A stretch of 64,000 bases of DNA from Zygaena filipendulae (GCA_907165275.2 OU015672.1:2896501-2960500), one strand, 5' to 3'; shown: positions 11,445 through 22,693, numbered from the stretch's first letter. Numbers and translations: made by a program. Notes: a model not told the origin generated them from the sequence alone.

Positions 11445-11946
11445 TCAGATTAACCTCAAACCCGGCTCAAACGACGCGGAAAAATTCCACGATTCCAATG
11501 ATATATATAACTCAATATCGCCCAAAGTGGCGCTTGAATCAATTCGCCTTTTAACCGTCGATTCTGCATTTTTGTTCAGATTCTGCTTGGAAAATCCATC
11601 GTCTAATTGTACCGATAAGCTTGCCAATTTATGAAATATTTTTTTTTGATTACTTTCCAGAATGTTTATTTTTTGTTCCATATTATATTGATTTTGCAAG
11701 ATTTTTTGTAGATACTGAATAGTCTGATTACTATCATTATTTTGCTGGGTTTGAATAGGAATTTGAGTTTCAAACTCATTGTGCAAGGTTACCATGCTGC
11801 CCGAATTTGTTTCTACATCTGGTTCATTCACGACGTATTGAACAAAATATTCCGTTGCAGTTGAAGCGTCCAGATCGGGATGTAAGGGTTCGAGTATTTT
11901 GGTTGAAGCTGATGAAGTGGATGGTAGAGTTGGTTTCTTAAAAACC
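11445..11946 (-). CDS. Coiled-coil middle exon, probably of the DUF4806 gene
   Basis: On the minus strand an acceptor (TTTCAG) opens a frame at about 11946 that runs through 'VFKKPTLPSTSSASTK' and 'HPDLDASTATEYFVQYVVNE'. It enters a Gln/Asn-rich helix ('IQYLQKILQNQYNMEQKI'), where the hydrophobic spacing suggests a coiled coil. DUF4806 proteins usually have a coil between the N-terminal WP-type domain and DUF4806. A donor is not clear (possibly GAG|GTTAAT near 11447). The exon chain is inferred from order and strand. Confidence 0.4.
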
Positions 11947-12546
11947 TGAAACCAACCATAAACAACATAAAATAAATATTATCAAAAACATCAAGAAATG
12001 TTATCAAAACCGCAAAATATTTATAAGTTTAATACGGAATGTAAACATTTCAAACGAAACATTCATATTGAATAGGTATAGAGCGCGCCGGTGCTGAACC
12101 ACGCGCCGCTTGTCAACGAGCCTGAGTCGCTGAACGATCGTCAAATATCAAATATGGCTCCGTGCCTTATTTATTAACTCATCACGAAACCTCTAAAACT
12201 GCTAGACCCATAATTTAGTTTAAGTTAGTTTAATTTAGTTTACAGTTAGTAGACATTCGCGGAAAAAGTAAGGATTTTGCGATGAGTTGACATTAAGGGG
12301 GTCTAAAAGACCTCGCAAGTTTTAAGAAAATCCTCAATAAAAACTACTTATTCTAACCGTGCAATGACGGGGAGGTTCGTCTAGTGAACCTATAAAATTT
12401 AAAGTATAAAAATGCAATTGGGTGTGGATTTTGAAAATTTGAGTACGTCTGCTTACTTGCTGAGATATACCACACTACTAATCAAAATAATGTAACAAGA
12501 AAAATATACAAACCAACTGCTCCGCTAAAGCGTTATAGTTCACGTT

Positions 12547-12853
12547 TTATTTTTGAAATTGCACTTTACTGTTTTGTATTTCTTTGTCGGTGTCATCCGT
12601 ATCGCTTCTTTCAAGCATAAGCTCTAATTCTCTCTCTGCTTCCGAAAAGGACGGTATTGAGTGTCTTTTTACTCGACACCTTGAGGCTGACCATCCAGTT
12701 GCAGGTAAGCAATTTTCATTCATGACCAATTTGCGCACATCTAAGCAGTTTTTTGGCCATTTCAAAATGCCATTTGTTTCCCATAAACTGGGTACAATGA
12801 AAATTAAACTTTTCCCTTTCTCCACTGTCTCCACAATCTTGAACGGCATTTTT
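12547..12853 (-). CDS. N-terminal exon of DUF4806-type protein
   Basis: A TTTTTTAG acceptor at about 12854 is followed by ATG (12849) and 'MPFKIVETVEKGKSLIFIVP', then 'LWETNGILKWP' and 'LPATGWSASRCRVKRHSIPS'. This is the N-terminal tryptophan/proline pattern that precedes DUF4806 in insect proteins. It ends in an acidic stretch; a donor AAACA|GTAAAG near 12568 is possible, but its phase does not join neatly to the 11946 exon. So an exon is missing, another donor is used, or the gene is broken. Confidence 0.5.
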
Positions 12854-12953
12854 CCTAAAAAATAAATAAATATGTAAGTACTTATTATAAAAGGTTTTTT
12901 TTAAAACAAGCTTTTATTTTTGCCTTAATTATTTTTGACTCTATGGCCTAACA

Positions 12954-13260
12954 TCTTAATATATATAAATCTCGTGTCACAATGTTTGTCCTCAATGGAC
13001 TCCGAAACTACTGAACGGATTTTGATGAAATTTCGTAATCATTTATAATATGGTCCAACTTAAAAGAGTAGAGAGTAGTTTTTTGGAGTTCCTGCGGGAA
13101 TTCCGAAACTCACGCGGGTGTATCTCCGCAACGGTTGAACCAATTTGGACGGGAATTTCACTGTTTATTAGCTGTTATCATAAGGAGTAAATTAGGCTAC
13201 TTTGGAGTTCCTGCGGGAATTCCGAAACTCACGCGGACGAAGTCGCGGGGCACAGCTAGT
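12954..13260 (+). mobile_element. Non-autonomous Helitron
   Basis: Starts TCTTAATATATATAAATCTC, ends ...GCACAGCTAGT, and sits between A and T (A|TC...CTAGT|T). It has no terminal inverted repeats and a GC-rich hairpin-forming stretch ('cgcggacgaagtcgcggg') just before the end. These are standard Helitron features and this family is common in Lepidoptera. An internal stretch of about 40 bp ('tttggagttcctgcgggaat') is repeated at about 13083 and 13201. Confidence 0.8.
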
Positions 13261-15384
13261 TATTATATAATTTACAAGTCTATACAAAAAATTACTAGAT
13301 TAGTTCAATCAAACAACATGAAGGTAGTTTCTATTTCAGACAGATCGATAACGTTATTAGTTGTGAGCCTAAAACACATTCCTCTCATGCACATCTGCTC
13401 ACAATTGAAGCTCATTTACCCGCTCACCTGACGTTCACAAATAAACGCTTGTAAAAAGTTTTTGGATACACTCTGAAATATTATTACTGCCGAATTCAAT
13501 TAATTTACACGAGCTTTAAAATAAAATATCTAATTGTTTTAGTTTTGTTGTACCTAGTATGTTTGTGCAAAAATATAAAAACGGCACGCGGTGTGCGCTC
13601 TTGACTGCTACTAAACAAAACAAAATATTATACACACAATGACACACTACTCTGTGTACCTACCTCAGCCACCTACCTCAGCCACTTGCAACTCAGCAAT
13701 ACATATCCATACCTTACGAGTACGGCAGAGTGAATCGTAAAATATTTTATTTTATGAAAAAAAGAGATACCGATAATACTGTAAGGACTTCGCCAGCCCG
13801 CTGTCACTCGATGTACTTGCGCTTATTGCTAGCCTACTCTCGCCCGCCCCGGCGCAATGGCGAAATCAGTAGGTTGCCAACAACCGTCGCACACGCGCGC
13901 ACGCACTCATTATTCGTCGTCATATTTCGGTCGATTAGTTATACACGAAATACCTACATAATTAAGTAATCTGTGCTTGGTAAACTAATTATTATTAGTT
14001 TACCGAGCATTATATTAATGATTAAATTAAAACATTTGTAAATATGACTATTATATGACTTTTATTTTTCTAAAACACAATTAGAAGAAAAGTGGTTGAA
14101 AATTTTTTACCGAAAGATGCAACCCTAGTCCGATTGCGTTCGCTCTGACGTCACGTAGTCTGGCGCAGCTGCGAAGCAATAGTCACTACCCTCAAAGCTA
14201 TAGGTGCATTTTTGTATGCGGCAGAAAAAGTAGGCTATTAACACGTTAGGTATCAAACATTTTGTTTGGAGTAATTTATCTGTTACGTAGTAACTATTAA
14301 GTAATCTGTGACTTCGCTTTTGTTAACTTTAATGAGTCAAATAAAACGATATGATTTCAATGTATGTGTGTGCACTAAGAGAGCATCGCAGATTCGTAAG
14401 CAAAGATTTTAGGGTTTTGGAGAAGACGCTGTTTAATGTTTCATAGTGGATTCGTGTTATTATAATATTCATAAACCTAAACTTATAATTTAACAGATGT
14501 AGAAGATGCATTGTGAGAATTGATGAATTGGATATATTTTGGACTGCATCACTTCACCTATTTATTTCTTTACAAATTCTAGGACGCAAAACTACAATAA
14601 ATGCTTTGAAATTTCTAAAAAATAACTTTAATACTTTATTTTCGAAAACGTGATGTGATCTCTCAGTGCATTTTGGTTTTTCACTTAATATTACGTATCC
14701 CTAAAAAGAGTTACAGGTGATGTTCGAAACACTGCTATGCAAAATTAATAGTAAATTTATTCGTTTATACAGCCCATCAACCGCTAAAAGCTGAATACTA
14801 GTATCCATTACCTACATAGTACAGCTATTAATGCTATAAGACCATCAAAATAGAATTTAGGCTACTTAGCAAATTTTCGCCATTTTATCAATTACAAATC
14901 GAAGATTACGAACATGAGTACATAAAAATTAGACTAATGTTTTTAAGTTTATCAATATTTTCAGTTTGTCCAATAACCTACTATGCACCAATGAGGCTCG
15001 ACGTCCATTAATTCAAACATTTTTAAATTCTAACCTATAAAAACCATATTTACTTACCTTATTTAATATCTCTTCCTTGGTTATTTTGCTGGCGCGTTTA
15101 TTTTTTATCACAAAACAAATATATATCCACAATAAATTTATTTTTGCACGATAATACACTGTATCCTGCGCCTATCGAATCTCCAAATCTTTAAACACAA
15201 TTAGCGTTTATAATAAATGTCACTTTGATCAATACTGATTAATAAACGCCATCATTTAATATAATTATCTTCTGTTTCGTTTTAATTCTTTTGTAACTCT
15301 GTTCAACAGACTTTTTACAACGTAAAGCATTACAATTGAGTTACAATGTAGTAATTGGAGTGTATTGGTTTCCTCGTACACCAT
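13261..15384. other. Non-coding part of the composite insertion
   Basis: No convincing gene. A GC-richer block at 13780-13920 and 14130-14180 (with 'tctgacgtcacgtag') may be an old promoter or element end. A short palindrome lies at 13974-14010 (TTGGTAAACTAAT against its complement). A possible small minus-strand exon ('NKRASKITKEEILNK' followed by GTAAGT) lies at about 15062-15115 and could be a 5' exon of the DUF4806 gene. Confidence 0.35.
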
Positions 15385-15600
15385 AGTACAGCCGCAAAAC
15401 AGCTATTATGCAGCCTATTTTATGCTTATACAGCTACTGTACAGCTAATATAACGCAAAACGCTGTATAATTTGTGCCAATTTCAGGGGTATAAGGGCTG
15501 TATAAGCGCTTATACAGCCTTTATGCGTCCAGGAAATACAGCATTAAGAGTATAAACGAACTTTAATAGAGCTGTTATACAGCTTGTGATGCTGCTTGGA
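15385..15600. repeat. Right subterminal TACAGC/GCTGTA repeat cluster
   Basis: About eleven copies of TACAGC, ACAGCT or GCTGTA in roughly 215 bp, mirroring the cluster at 1085-1525. It lies directly inside the right edge of the 14.56-kb insertion, supporting a single element with paired subterminal regions. Confidence 0.5.
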
Positions 15601-15601
15601 T

Positions 15602-16582
15602 ATAAGATCGTTGGGAACCATTGTCTGGTAGCATCCTATATTTCATTGAGTTTTGCTTATCCTTTTCATCTCCAAACATTAAAATAGCTGTTTGCAACAC
15701 AGTTAAAATAAAATAAATAAAAAACTCTTTAATGTGAAAAAAAAAAAATTATTAGAAAACTTAAAATTCCTCCTTTTGATCAATCAATGGAGAGAGTCGC
15801 AAATGCGTGACTCGCCGCAGTTATTGTGCCATTGTCTAAAGTAGTTATTGCAGCTTCCTTCTTCGTTTTAAACTCTTTTGACATAAGGATCGATGGTGTT
15901 TCATAGAATCGCAATAGACACATTTCCTCTTCCTTCTACAGTACCTTGATAAATGTCCCTCAGCAAGACAGCAGTAGCAACATTTCTTCAACTTAAATTT
16001 CCTTTCTTCAATACCTTTAAATTCTTTGCATTGATCAGAGTAGTGATCTTTTTTGCAGTATGAGCAAGACAACTTCCTTTGTTTAATATCATTTGACCTA
16101 TCTTTTCTTTCTCTGCTCTCTCCTTTAATTTTATCATAACTTCGTTTTCTGTTTTGGCCTAAAGACGCGCCGCTGCGTGACTGCGATTGGTTGGGAAGGT
16201 TTTGTCTTCTAACTTCCTGTGCTTTAGTGTCGTCTTTTTTCTTGTTCCTGTGTGTAAAATTCTTCTCTATATAGCATTTCAACTCTATTAAGACTTCTTC
16301 ACCATTTAATTGTATTTCACTCATTTCTGATATCTGATCCGCTTGCGGGTTATTTACTACCCGGAAATACTCATTCAGTTCACTTGTGAACATTTTAATA
16401 AGTGATTCTAATTTCGACGCACATACTCGTCTCTTTTGTATTTCGCTACCATCACGATAATCTCGGGCCTCAATGCTGAGTTCTTTTATTCTAGTGCTAA
16501 TAAGATTAAGACGGTGATGCATAATCGCTCCCACATTGCTCTCAGTATCATCCATGTTTGTCTGGAATTGATAACATTCCAA
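15602..16582 (-). pseudogene. BEL/Pao gag (zinc knuckles) and start of protease
   Basis: A 245-codon stretch (16582-15845) ends in three Cys/His knuckles ('CSYCKKDHYSDQC', 'CCYCCLAEGHLSRYC', 'CVYCDSMKHHRSLC'), the Pao gag signature. The part upstream of the knuckles is much shorter than a normal Pao gag. After a stop the reading continues in other frames with 'AITTLDNGTITAASHAF' and then, at about 15700-15602, 'QTAILMFGDEKDKQ...MLPDNGSQRSY', the start of the protease. The protease resumes at 1040 on the far side of the large insertion. RNA-binding capsid protein in origin; now non-functional. Confidence 0.7.
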
Positions 16583-17563
16583 AGTGTAGTCTATAGTATA
16601 TTTTGTACATTTATTCTATTTTTACTGGTGCGCAGTTAATAAGCTAACATTTATATAATTATTTTAAAAGTATTAAAGTGTATCATAATATTATTTAAAT
16701 TCTATTTACACCCAATGTAAAAACTTTGTAACACTCTGTTTATAAATTAGTTACACCCTGTATTCATTTGTGACACAATGTTCTAATCATCCAATACTAA
16801 CTAGTAGTCAAGCAGATGTTAAGTTTTTTACCCGCTCTCTTGTTGAAATAAGAAACAAAATGATGTTAATCTCTTTTAAACAAAAACAAAATTGAAAAAA
16901 AAAATATAGATTCCTCAATTTGTATGGTTCAATGTTTATTTTATAATCTAAATCATAAAACCTGGCTGTCAACGCCTATCAACGCACGTGCTTTCAAATG
17001 CGAACTAAAACCCGTATATTACTTACACCACATATCTTTGCGTCTAAGTTGTGAGTATAAATAGTTTTTAAAAATAGCAATTTAAAAGTCAAAATCGCAA
17101 GAGCATTTCTATTTTATTTAAAAATGATGTCGTGTGGACGGCCACTGGCGGGGGCCGGCACACTGGACTGCATACCCTGCCTAATCATCAAAGCAACAGT
17201 AAGAACTTGAAAGTCGTTATGATAAAATATCCCGTAAAATGATTGCCCTTACAAAACTATACACATAATATTATATTTATATAGTACCTAATAAAGTGCA
17301 AAAAGATGTTACTCGTTTCATCATTAAATTCTTTTAATATTACATAATTAATATTAATTATAATTATAATATTAATTTATTATTGAATATTATCTGAAAA
17401 TATCGTATCGTATCGTGTCGTCGTATCGTACTGTGCAATTTTATCACATACACGCTACGATTTATCGGTTCCGTTTGAACTGTACACTCCGCTCGTAACG
17501 ATTTCTCATAGCGTGTATGGCCAACATTAGGCTGAAGCTTCGCTTGATATGGCAATTTATACG
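16583..17563. other. No gene seen (about 1 kb)
   Basis: AT-rich. It includes 'agttacaccctgtattc' near 16740 (a transposon-end-like motif) and a CGTATCGTATCG simple repeat near 17400-17430. A 'cacgctacgattta...tctcatagcgtgtatgg' segment (17448-17522) has weak inverted symmetry. No supported coding feature. Confidence 0.35.
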
Positions 17564-17691
17564 GTGGAAATAAATTACAGCCTCTTTGCTTCTCAAATTG
17601 TTCATCATATTTAGTCCATCAAACAAAGTGGAAATAAATTACAGCCTCTTTGCTTCTCAAATTGTTCATCATATTTAGTCCATCAAACAAA
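17564..17691. repeat. 64-bp perfect tandem duplication
   Basis: Positions 17564-17627 and 17628-17691 carry the same 64 bases, starting GTGGAAATAAATTACAGCC. The second copy runs directly into the P-element fragment. The duplicated unit includes the edge of the homologous P sequence ('agtccatcaaacaaag'). Confidence 0.9.
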
Positions 17692-17872
17692 GTTTTGCGA
17701 ACCGCATTGTTTTTTTTGTTAAAGCGCATAGGGGTATATATTTATAGGGGTTTTTATGTTTTAAACTTCGGCTATTTAAGGCATCAAAAAGGTTATTGGT
17801 TTCTTCAATAAATTTTGCAAGGTTTGAAGCTGTTTTTCTTTTCAGTCTGCCAGTTGCGAATGTGGTTTTCAT
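17675..17872 (-). pseudogene. P-element (THAP9-like) transposase fragment
   Basis: The minus strand gives 'MKTTFATGRLKRKTASNLAK' and then 'FIEETNNLFDALNSRSL', closely related to 50996-51436, where the longer copy is recognisable as P-element/THAP9 transposase. Here only the middle of the protein remains, with a small insertion after 'NPYK'. Homology continues to about 17910. Non-functional. Confidence 0.6.
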
Positions 17873-18239
17873 CGCTGCAGCTACTGAATGGCTAAAAACT
17901 TATGTTGCCAACTTGACTTCTATCTTTTGGAATGAATAGAATAGAGAACACAAACTTAATTAAAGTAATTAAAAGAACAAGGTACCATAATGGCCGCGAC
18001 TCAGCATGTACCGTGGAACTAGTCCCACGACGCTGATTTTCAGTGTCGACCATAAAAGCAAATATAATATAAATACAAAATATAAATATAAAATAAACAA
18101 ACATTTTCTAGCAAATACTGCAATCACACTCACATGATATAGGTACAATGTATTCAAACAGACCAAATATTATCACAAATAAAAATATAGGTATGCGTAT
18201 GTACTTATCTTTTTTGTGTCTTTTTTAGCTGAGAACGAC
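17873..18239. other. No gene seen
   Basis: After P-element homology ends near 17910 there is AT-rich sequence with 'ataaatacaaaatataaata' repetition. No supported feature. Confidence 0.3.
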
Positions 18240-18295
18240 TATTACTATACGTATTGAATTTTTAGCAGGTGTTTTTTTAAATGGAGTTTAATGGA

Positions 18296-19260
18296 CTAAA
18301 CAGAGGTAGAGTTTCTAATTGGTGGAGGTAGATTATTCCAACATTTCGTGGTAGCGTAACGAAAGCTACCACAAAAGGCAGCCGTTCTATGACGGGGACA
18401 CATTAATCGGGAAGCAAAACGCATATGGCGATTATAGAAAATAAGTTTCTCATACAAGTAACTCGGAAGCGGATTTTTTATTATGCTAAAAAGCAAAGTT
18501 GCGAAGTGTAGAGTGCGACGGGATGACATGTTCATAAGACCGAGATTTTTAATGAATGGTGAAATATGGGCTCGACGCGGAACGGAAAAACAACCGCACA
18601 CAAGCATTTTGTATCCGCTGTGTCAATTTCTTTGAACGAGCCAACAAACAGCCTCCAAACACGCCATCAACATAATTGAGTTTAGAGAGAACAATGGAGC
18701 CACATAATTTTATGCGTAGATCAGTGGAAAGAAAATCGCGTATTCTATACAAAATAGACAGCCTATAAAAACAGTTCTGAACTGTTTGCACCACATATTT
18801 CTCAAAATGCAAGGAGCCATCCATAAGCAAACCAAGATTGCGGGCCTGGATTACTCGTTCGATTGACTTTCCTTCTATCTGTATATCGAGATCATTGGAA
18901 GACAATTTTTTTTCAATTTGATAATTTGACCCTAATAGTAAAAAGTTTGATTTGAGTGGGTTCAGAGCCAAGCTGTTTGATGGCCACTTGACTATGCGGT
19001 TTAAATCTTGGTTTATCTCATCAACTGCAACATTTGTTTCTGATGTCCTGAAAGATTTATATAGTTGCAGATCATCTGCATATAAGTGGTATTTGCATTT
19101 TTCTATTTTTGAGGTAATGTCTACACAGTACAAAACTATTGGCCCAAGAATAGAGCCTTGTGGAACACCATGTTTTACTGGTAAAAAGCTCGAGAATAGA
19201 AGGAAAGCGAGGAAAGGATTGGGGCTCACATGTGCTTGAGTAATCTTTTTGATACCCTTG
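18296..19260 (-). pseudogene. Non-LTR retrotransposon reverse transcriptase fragment (jockey/CR1-like)
   Basis: The C-terminal half of a LINE reverse transcriptase. 'HGVPQGSILGPIVLYCVDI' (RT motif 4) is followed by 'YHLYADDLQLY' (catalytic YADD), 'LGLLMDGSLHFEKYV', 'LSTDLRIKLCGSIVL' and 'LNYVDGVFGG'. In another frame after a break near 18550-18607 comes the thumb-like 'SPFIKNLGL...FRYATTKCWNNLPPPIR'. At least one frameshift and loss of the upstream RT motifs show it is dead. The clade call (jockey/CR1 group) is from overall motif style only. Confidence 0.75.
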
Positions 19261-19526
19261 CTTTTATTGTTTTCATCAATATTATGAAGATCAATTATGT
19301 CTTCGAAACTTATTATGTTATCTTGCCATATAAAATTTTGTTAGCAAATTATTTCTAAGATTTTTTATAATATGGGGCTTTTTATAATATTTTTATAACA
19401 TCAAATATTGAAATATTTTTATCGTCTATCTAAAAATGAAGTGTCCGGAGTTACACCTAACTGCTTAAGGCACTCACATTTGTTGTCCCCTGATCACACA
19501 CAACTGCTTTTACTAATAGTTTTGAT

Positions 19527-20642
19527 TCAAACGTTTTTCGAATGACTCTTTTTAAAATGTCCACCTCTTGTTTGCAGACACATAGTAGCGCGAAGAACGA
19601 TTTGTTGTGTCGCTCTTCTTATCATCTCGCGATCATTTTTTAAATCATGTGCACAATTAATTATGCGATCTTGTAAATCGGCTTCACTGTTGATTGGGGA
19701 ATTGTAGACGCGTTGTTTCATTGTACCCCATAAAAAGTAGTCGAGGGGCGTCATATCAGGTAAACGCGCAGGCCACCCCACAGGTCCTTGCCGGCCAATC
19801 CAATGGTTCGGATAAATTTCATTTAAAAATGATCTTACATTACTTGCATAATGAGCAGGACATCCATCCATTTGTAGGTACATTCTTCGGCGCAAAGCCA
19901 GTGGGACATCTGCCAGCAATTCAGGTAGTTCTTCGCGTAAAAGCGTTAAAAACCTTTCACCAGTTAATGTTCCCGGCAGTATTATTGGTCCAAGCAAAAT
20001 GTCGTCAATGAGACCAGCCCAAACATTTACTGAATATCTCACTTGGAACGTTGAAGATCTTTTCAACTTTGGGTTTTCACCTTTAGGGCACCACTTATGC
20101 AAATTTCTGCAGTTGGTTATACCATCCCTTGTAAATGTTGACTCGTCCATCCATAAAATTTTTTTTGGAAAGTTTGGGTTTTGTCTAGTTTTTGACAGAA
20201 TCCATGTTGACATAACGCATCTTGGACGGCAGTCTACCTCTTCATGTAAGTGCTGCACCCTCTGATAATGATAAGGATGCAGACCTTCTTTTTTTAAAAT
20301 ACGCCACGCTGATTTTTGCGATATTCCATGTCTCAAAGCTAGACGTCTGGTGCTAATGGTTGGATCAGCAAACAAATCCCTCAGTACTGCTTGTTCGACA
20401 GACACATCAATAATCACTTCAGACTCGCGGCGGTCTCTGGCATTTGATCCAAGTCCAACAATACATAATCTTCGGTGGACTTCTTGGAAGTTCCGAGCAG
20501 ATGGCACCGGTCGCCTGTTAGGAAACGCAGCTACGTAAGCAGTGTGAGCGGCTCTGGCTCTACCTCGTGCCATTCCATAATAAAACTCAATATCAGCGAT
20601 GTGTGCCGGCGGGAATTCAGTTAAACGCGGCATTATCTCCAA
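19527..20642 (-). CDS. Intact DD41D mariner-type transposase (rosa-like group)
   Basis: 371 codons with no stop from the ATG at 20642 (a second ATG lies four codons in). The N-terminal half has a helix-turn-helix ('STRRLALRHGISQKSAWRIL'). The catalytic core shows 'ILWMDESTFTR' (first Asp), 'MDGCPAHYASNV' (second Asp) and 'MTPLDYFLWG' (third Asp). There are 41 residues between the second and third Asp, the DD41D spacing described for rosa-type elements of the IS630/Tc1/mariner superfamily. Full-length for this group. I did not find clear terminal inverted repeats. A MITE has inserted about 100 bp upstream of the start (20743-20952), so the copy may be silent even though the ORF is intact. Confidence 0.85.
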   Translation of the reverse strand: MEIMPRLTEFPPAHIADIEFYYGMARGRARAAHTAYVAAFPNRRPVPSARNFQEVHRRLCIVGLGSNARDRRESEVIIDVSVEQAVLRDLFADPTISTRRLALRHGISQKSAWRILKKEGLHPYHYQRVQHLHEEVDCRPRCVMSTWILSKTRQNPNFPKKILWMDESTFTRDGITNCRNLHKWCPKGENPKLKRSSTFQVRYSVNVWAGLIDDILLGPIILPGTLTGERFLTLLREELPELLADVPLALRRRMYLQMDGCPAHYASNVRSFLNEIYPNHWIGRQGPVGWPARLPDMTPLDYFLWGTMKQRVYNSPINSEADLQDRIINCAHDLKNDREMIRRATQQIVLRATMCLQTRGGHFKKSHSKNV

Positions 20643-20742
20643 AACACTAGAGAATGAACTAGAGAAGTTGGTTAACGAGAGTAATGACGAAACGTGTAGC
20701 AGCGGCGAGTAATTCGGAGCGACTGTCTTTGTTTGTCTCTTC

Positions 20743-20952
20743 CAGTGTTGCCGTCTCAGTTGGTATTAAAGTAGCTAAATCTGTCGTAAAAGTTGCCAGT
20801 TTATGTAATTTTGTGCTGAAATGTAGCTAAATGTATGGAGCATTAAGTAATAATAAGTAGCTAAAATGTATGAAACCATGATCAATTCAAGTAGCTAAAT
20901 ACGTTCAAAATCCGCTAGATCTAGCTACAAAGTAGCTAAAACGGCAACACTG
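20743..20952. mobile_element. 210-bp hAT-type MITE with perfect 8-bp target duplication
   Basis: Ends CAGTGTTGCCGT and ACGGCAACACTG are exact complements (12 bp), flanked on both sides by GTCTCTTC (20735-20742 and 20953-20960). An 8-bp duplication and CAGTG ends are hallmarks of the hAT superfamily. The interior repeats AAGTAGCTAAA several times and codes for nothing. Confidence 0.92.
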
Positions 20953-20960
20953 GTCTCTTC

Positions 20961-21675
20961 CCGTACCCCTAAACTTAAGCCCACGTGCAGTTACAAAACT
21001 TTTTTACCTGAAATGCAATAAAATGTACCCTAAACATTCACCGCGCCTTTGTTCATTAAATACCATACTTTGAAGGCCTTCTTTGACACTTCATAAAAAA
21101 TGTTGTGATTAAGTTATAAACGTAAAATTTTTACCATTTGAAAGCTAGTATGATGTAGAATAATTGTAAGCCTTAAAAAATGTATGTTAATACCACATTT
21201 TATTAAGCAATTTTAAAATTACTGAAAAAACTGTGCAAAAAAATACTTTTGTTTGTTAAATAAACGCCATTATTTTGAATTGTAAATAATTTTGATTAAA
21301 ATTTTTGATTTTATTAAGACGCCCCATAAGCTCTGATCATAATTCAGTTTTTATCTTGACAATCTACCGTTTATTTTAAAAGTTATAGTGTTTTGTTTAC
21401 GAGGGGAACCCTAACGCGAACCAAAATTTTAAAAAAATCGTCAAAAATTCAAAAAAAATTATTTAATTTTTTTATTATTTTTTTCGTCGATAAAATTGAA
21501 CATAGTATCCCTCATTTTCATTTGTACACTTTATCCAGACTCACACTGTATACTAGCTGTACATGGCATGCGTTGCAATGCCACGTAAAGTAGGTAGGTA
21601 TAAAGAAATAAAAAGTATATTAATAAAATATAAATAATAAATAAGTTAAAAAGGATTTTGTTTGTGTTATTCTGT
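20961..21675. other. No gene seen (715 bp)
   Basis: AT-rich. It includes 'gaggggaaccctaacgcgaa' and poly-A/T runs. It may be the 5' flank of the DD41D element. No supported feature. Confidence 0.3.
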
Positions 21676-22262
21676 TTATTGAAGTGCTTTTTTGTACACA
21701 GTATTTCTGATTTTTCCATCCGGTGCGTACACGAATAAGTGGGACGGTCCATGTGAGAAGCATGGATTTCCCAAATTTAATCCACACACTTGTAGTGATT
21801 GCCCCTGCGCCTTGTTGATAGTCAGTGCAAACGCGAGTCGCACGGGAAACTGCAAGCGTTTGAATTCAAATGGAATATCTGTAGGAATCATTGGTATGCG
21901 CGGCAACAGTACGTCTACTTCCTTGAATTTTCCTGGTAAAATCGTTGTTTCCATTACATTTTTCAACATCTTTTTCACTGTAGGTTGTACCGTTGGTTCT
22001 AGTAATGTCGTGGTTGATTTAAGAGAATGATAGTCAAACCAATTTTTAATATCAATACATGCGGCGGCATGTCTGGCAAATCAAGTAAGTTTAAGAATTC
22101 AGTCGGATAATTTACTACTTCGTCTTGATTAATTACAGTATCGATGGACTTATAAGTTGTTGCCTTGCCTAGTATTTCGTTTCGAACACTGTAATTAATG
22201 GCATTGACATCGCTGTGTTTAGCTGCTAATATTCTTCTGTCCTTTCTCGATATTTGCATCAA
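21676..22262 (-). pseudogene. Helitron helicase C-terminal fragment (Pif1-like)
   Basis: In the minus direction 22262-21999 reads 'RRILAAKHSDVNAINYSVRN', 'YKSIDTVINQDEVVNYPTEF' and 'LPDMPPHVLILKIGLTIIL'. After a stop and frame change, 21978-21676 reads 'VDVLLPRIPMIPTDIPFEFK' and 'QFPVRLAFALTINKAQGQSL'. The last block is the helicase motif (PVRLAFALTINKAQGQ) of Pif1-family Helitron proteins. Everything N-terminal (Rep nickase, Walker A) is absent. It is a separate remnant from the short Helitron at 12954. Confidence 0.8.
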
Positions 22263-22693
22263 ACTTGCAATTATTAATGTATGAAAATTATAAAAGTGTG
22301 ATGTGATTTAGGATGTGCATTGTATGGGAGCGGTCAGCTGATTCCAAATTGTCCAAATTTGGAATCAGAATCTGAAAAAGTCCAAATTGTTTTTTTTTTT
22401 TGAGAATTCGATATGGGTTCCTTGGGGAAAGTTGTTCAGTTTCATGAGTAGAAACACCCCTCAAGAGATTTGCTCTATTTTACCTAACACCCTGTATTTT
22501 CAAACGGAAATTCGGATGCAAATGGTGCAATTTTAAATGATGTCAGGAAGCAAAAAGTTTTTTAGGAAAGAAGGGGTTATAAGAATAAAAAAATCACAAC
22601 TTTGTAGTTCTTTCAAAAATATTTAATTTAAAAACTATTATAGTTACGTAACAGGACGCAACACACAAATAATATAATAACACACAAATGTAT
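22263..22693. other. No gene seen
   Basis: Contains 'acctaacaccctgtattttc' near 22478, resembling mariner/Tc1-type ends, and a long poly-T run. No coding feature. Confidence 0.3.

Larger units (their letters stand above)
1046..15601. mobile_element. 14.56-kb composite insertion, CACTA/EnSpm-like, inside a Pao element
   Basis: The Pao protease frame reads up to 'NGSQRSYI' on the right (about 15610) and resumes at 'YVTKQVS' on the left (about 1040). Between them lie 14,556 bp flanked by the same five bases, ATAAG (1041-1045 and 15602-15606). AAGCAGCA also occurs at both edges in opposite orientation (1043-1050; complement at 15590-15597), which suggests a terminal inverted repeat. Clusters of TACAGC/GCTGTA sit just inside each edge. 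Within are a CACTA-type transposase (plus), DUF4806 exons (minus), a nested DUF7869-type element and a small Helitron. CACTA elements usually make 3-bp target duplications, so the five-base match and exact ends remain uncertain. That this is one insertion follows from the interrupted Pao frame; the superfamily name is inferred. Confidence 0.6.

Noticed and set aside
17892..18166. Overlapping hydrophobic minus ORFs
   Set aside because: Derived from 'ataaatacaaaatat' repetition; two frames give similar low-complexity peptides.
18952..19239. Plus-strand 95-codon ORF over the LINE fragment
   Set aside because: Antisense of the recognisable reverse transcriptase motifs.
19694..20538. Plus-strand ORFs over the DD41D gene
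   Set aside because: Antisense shadows of an intact transposase frame.
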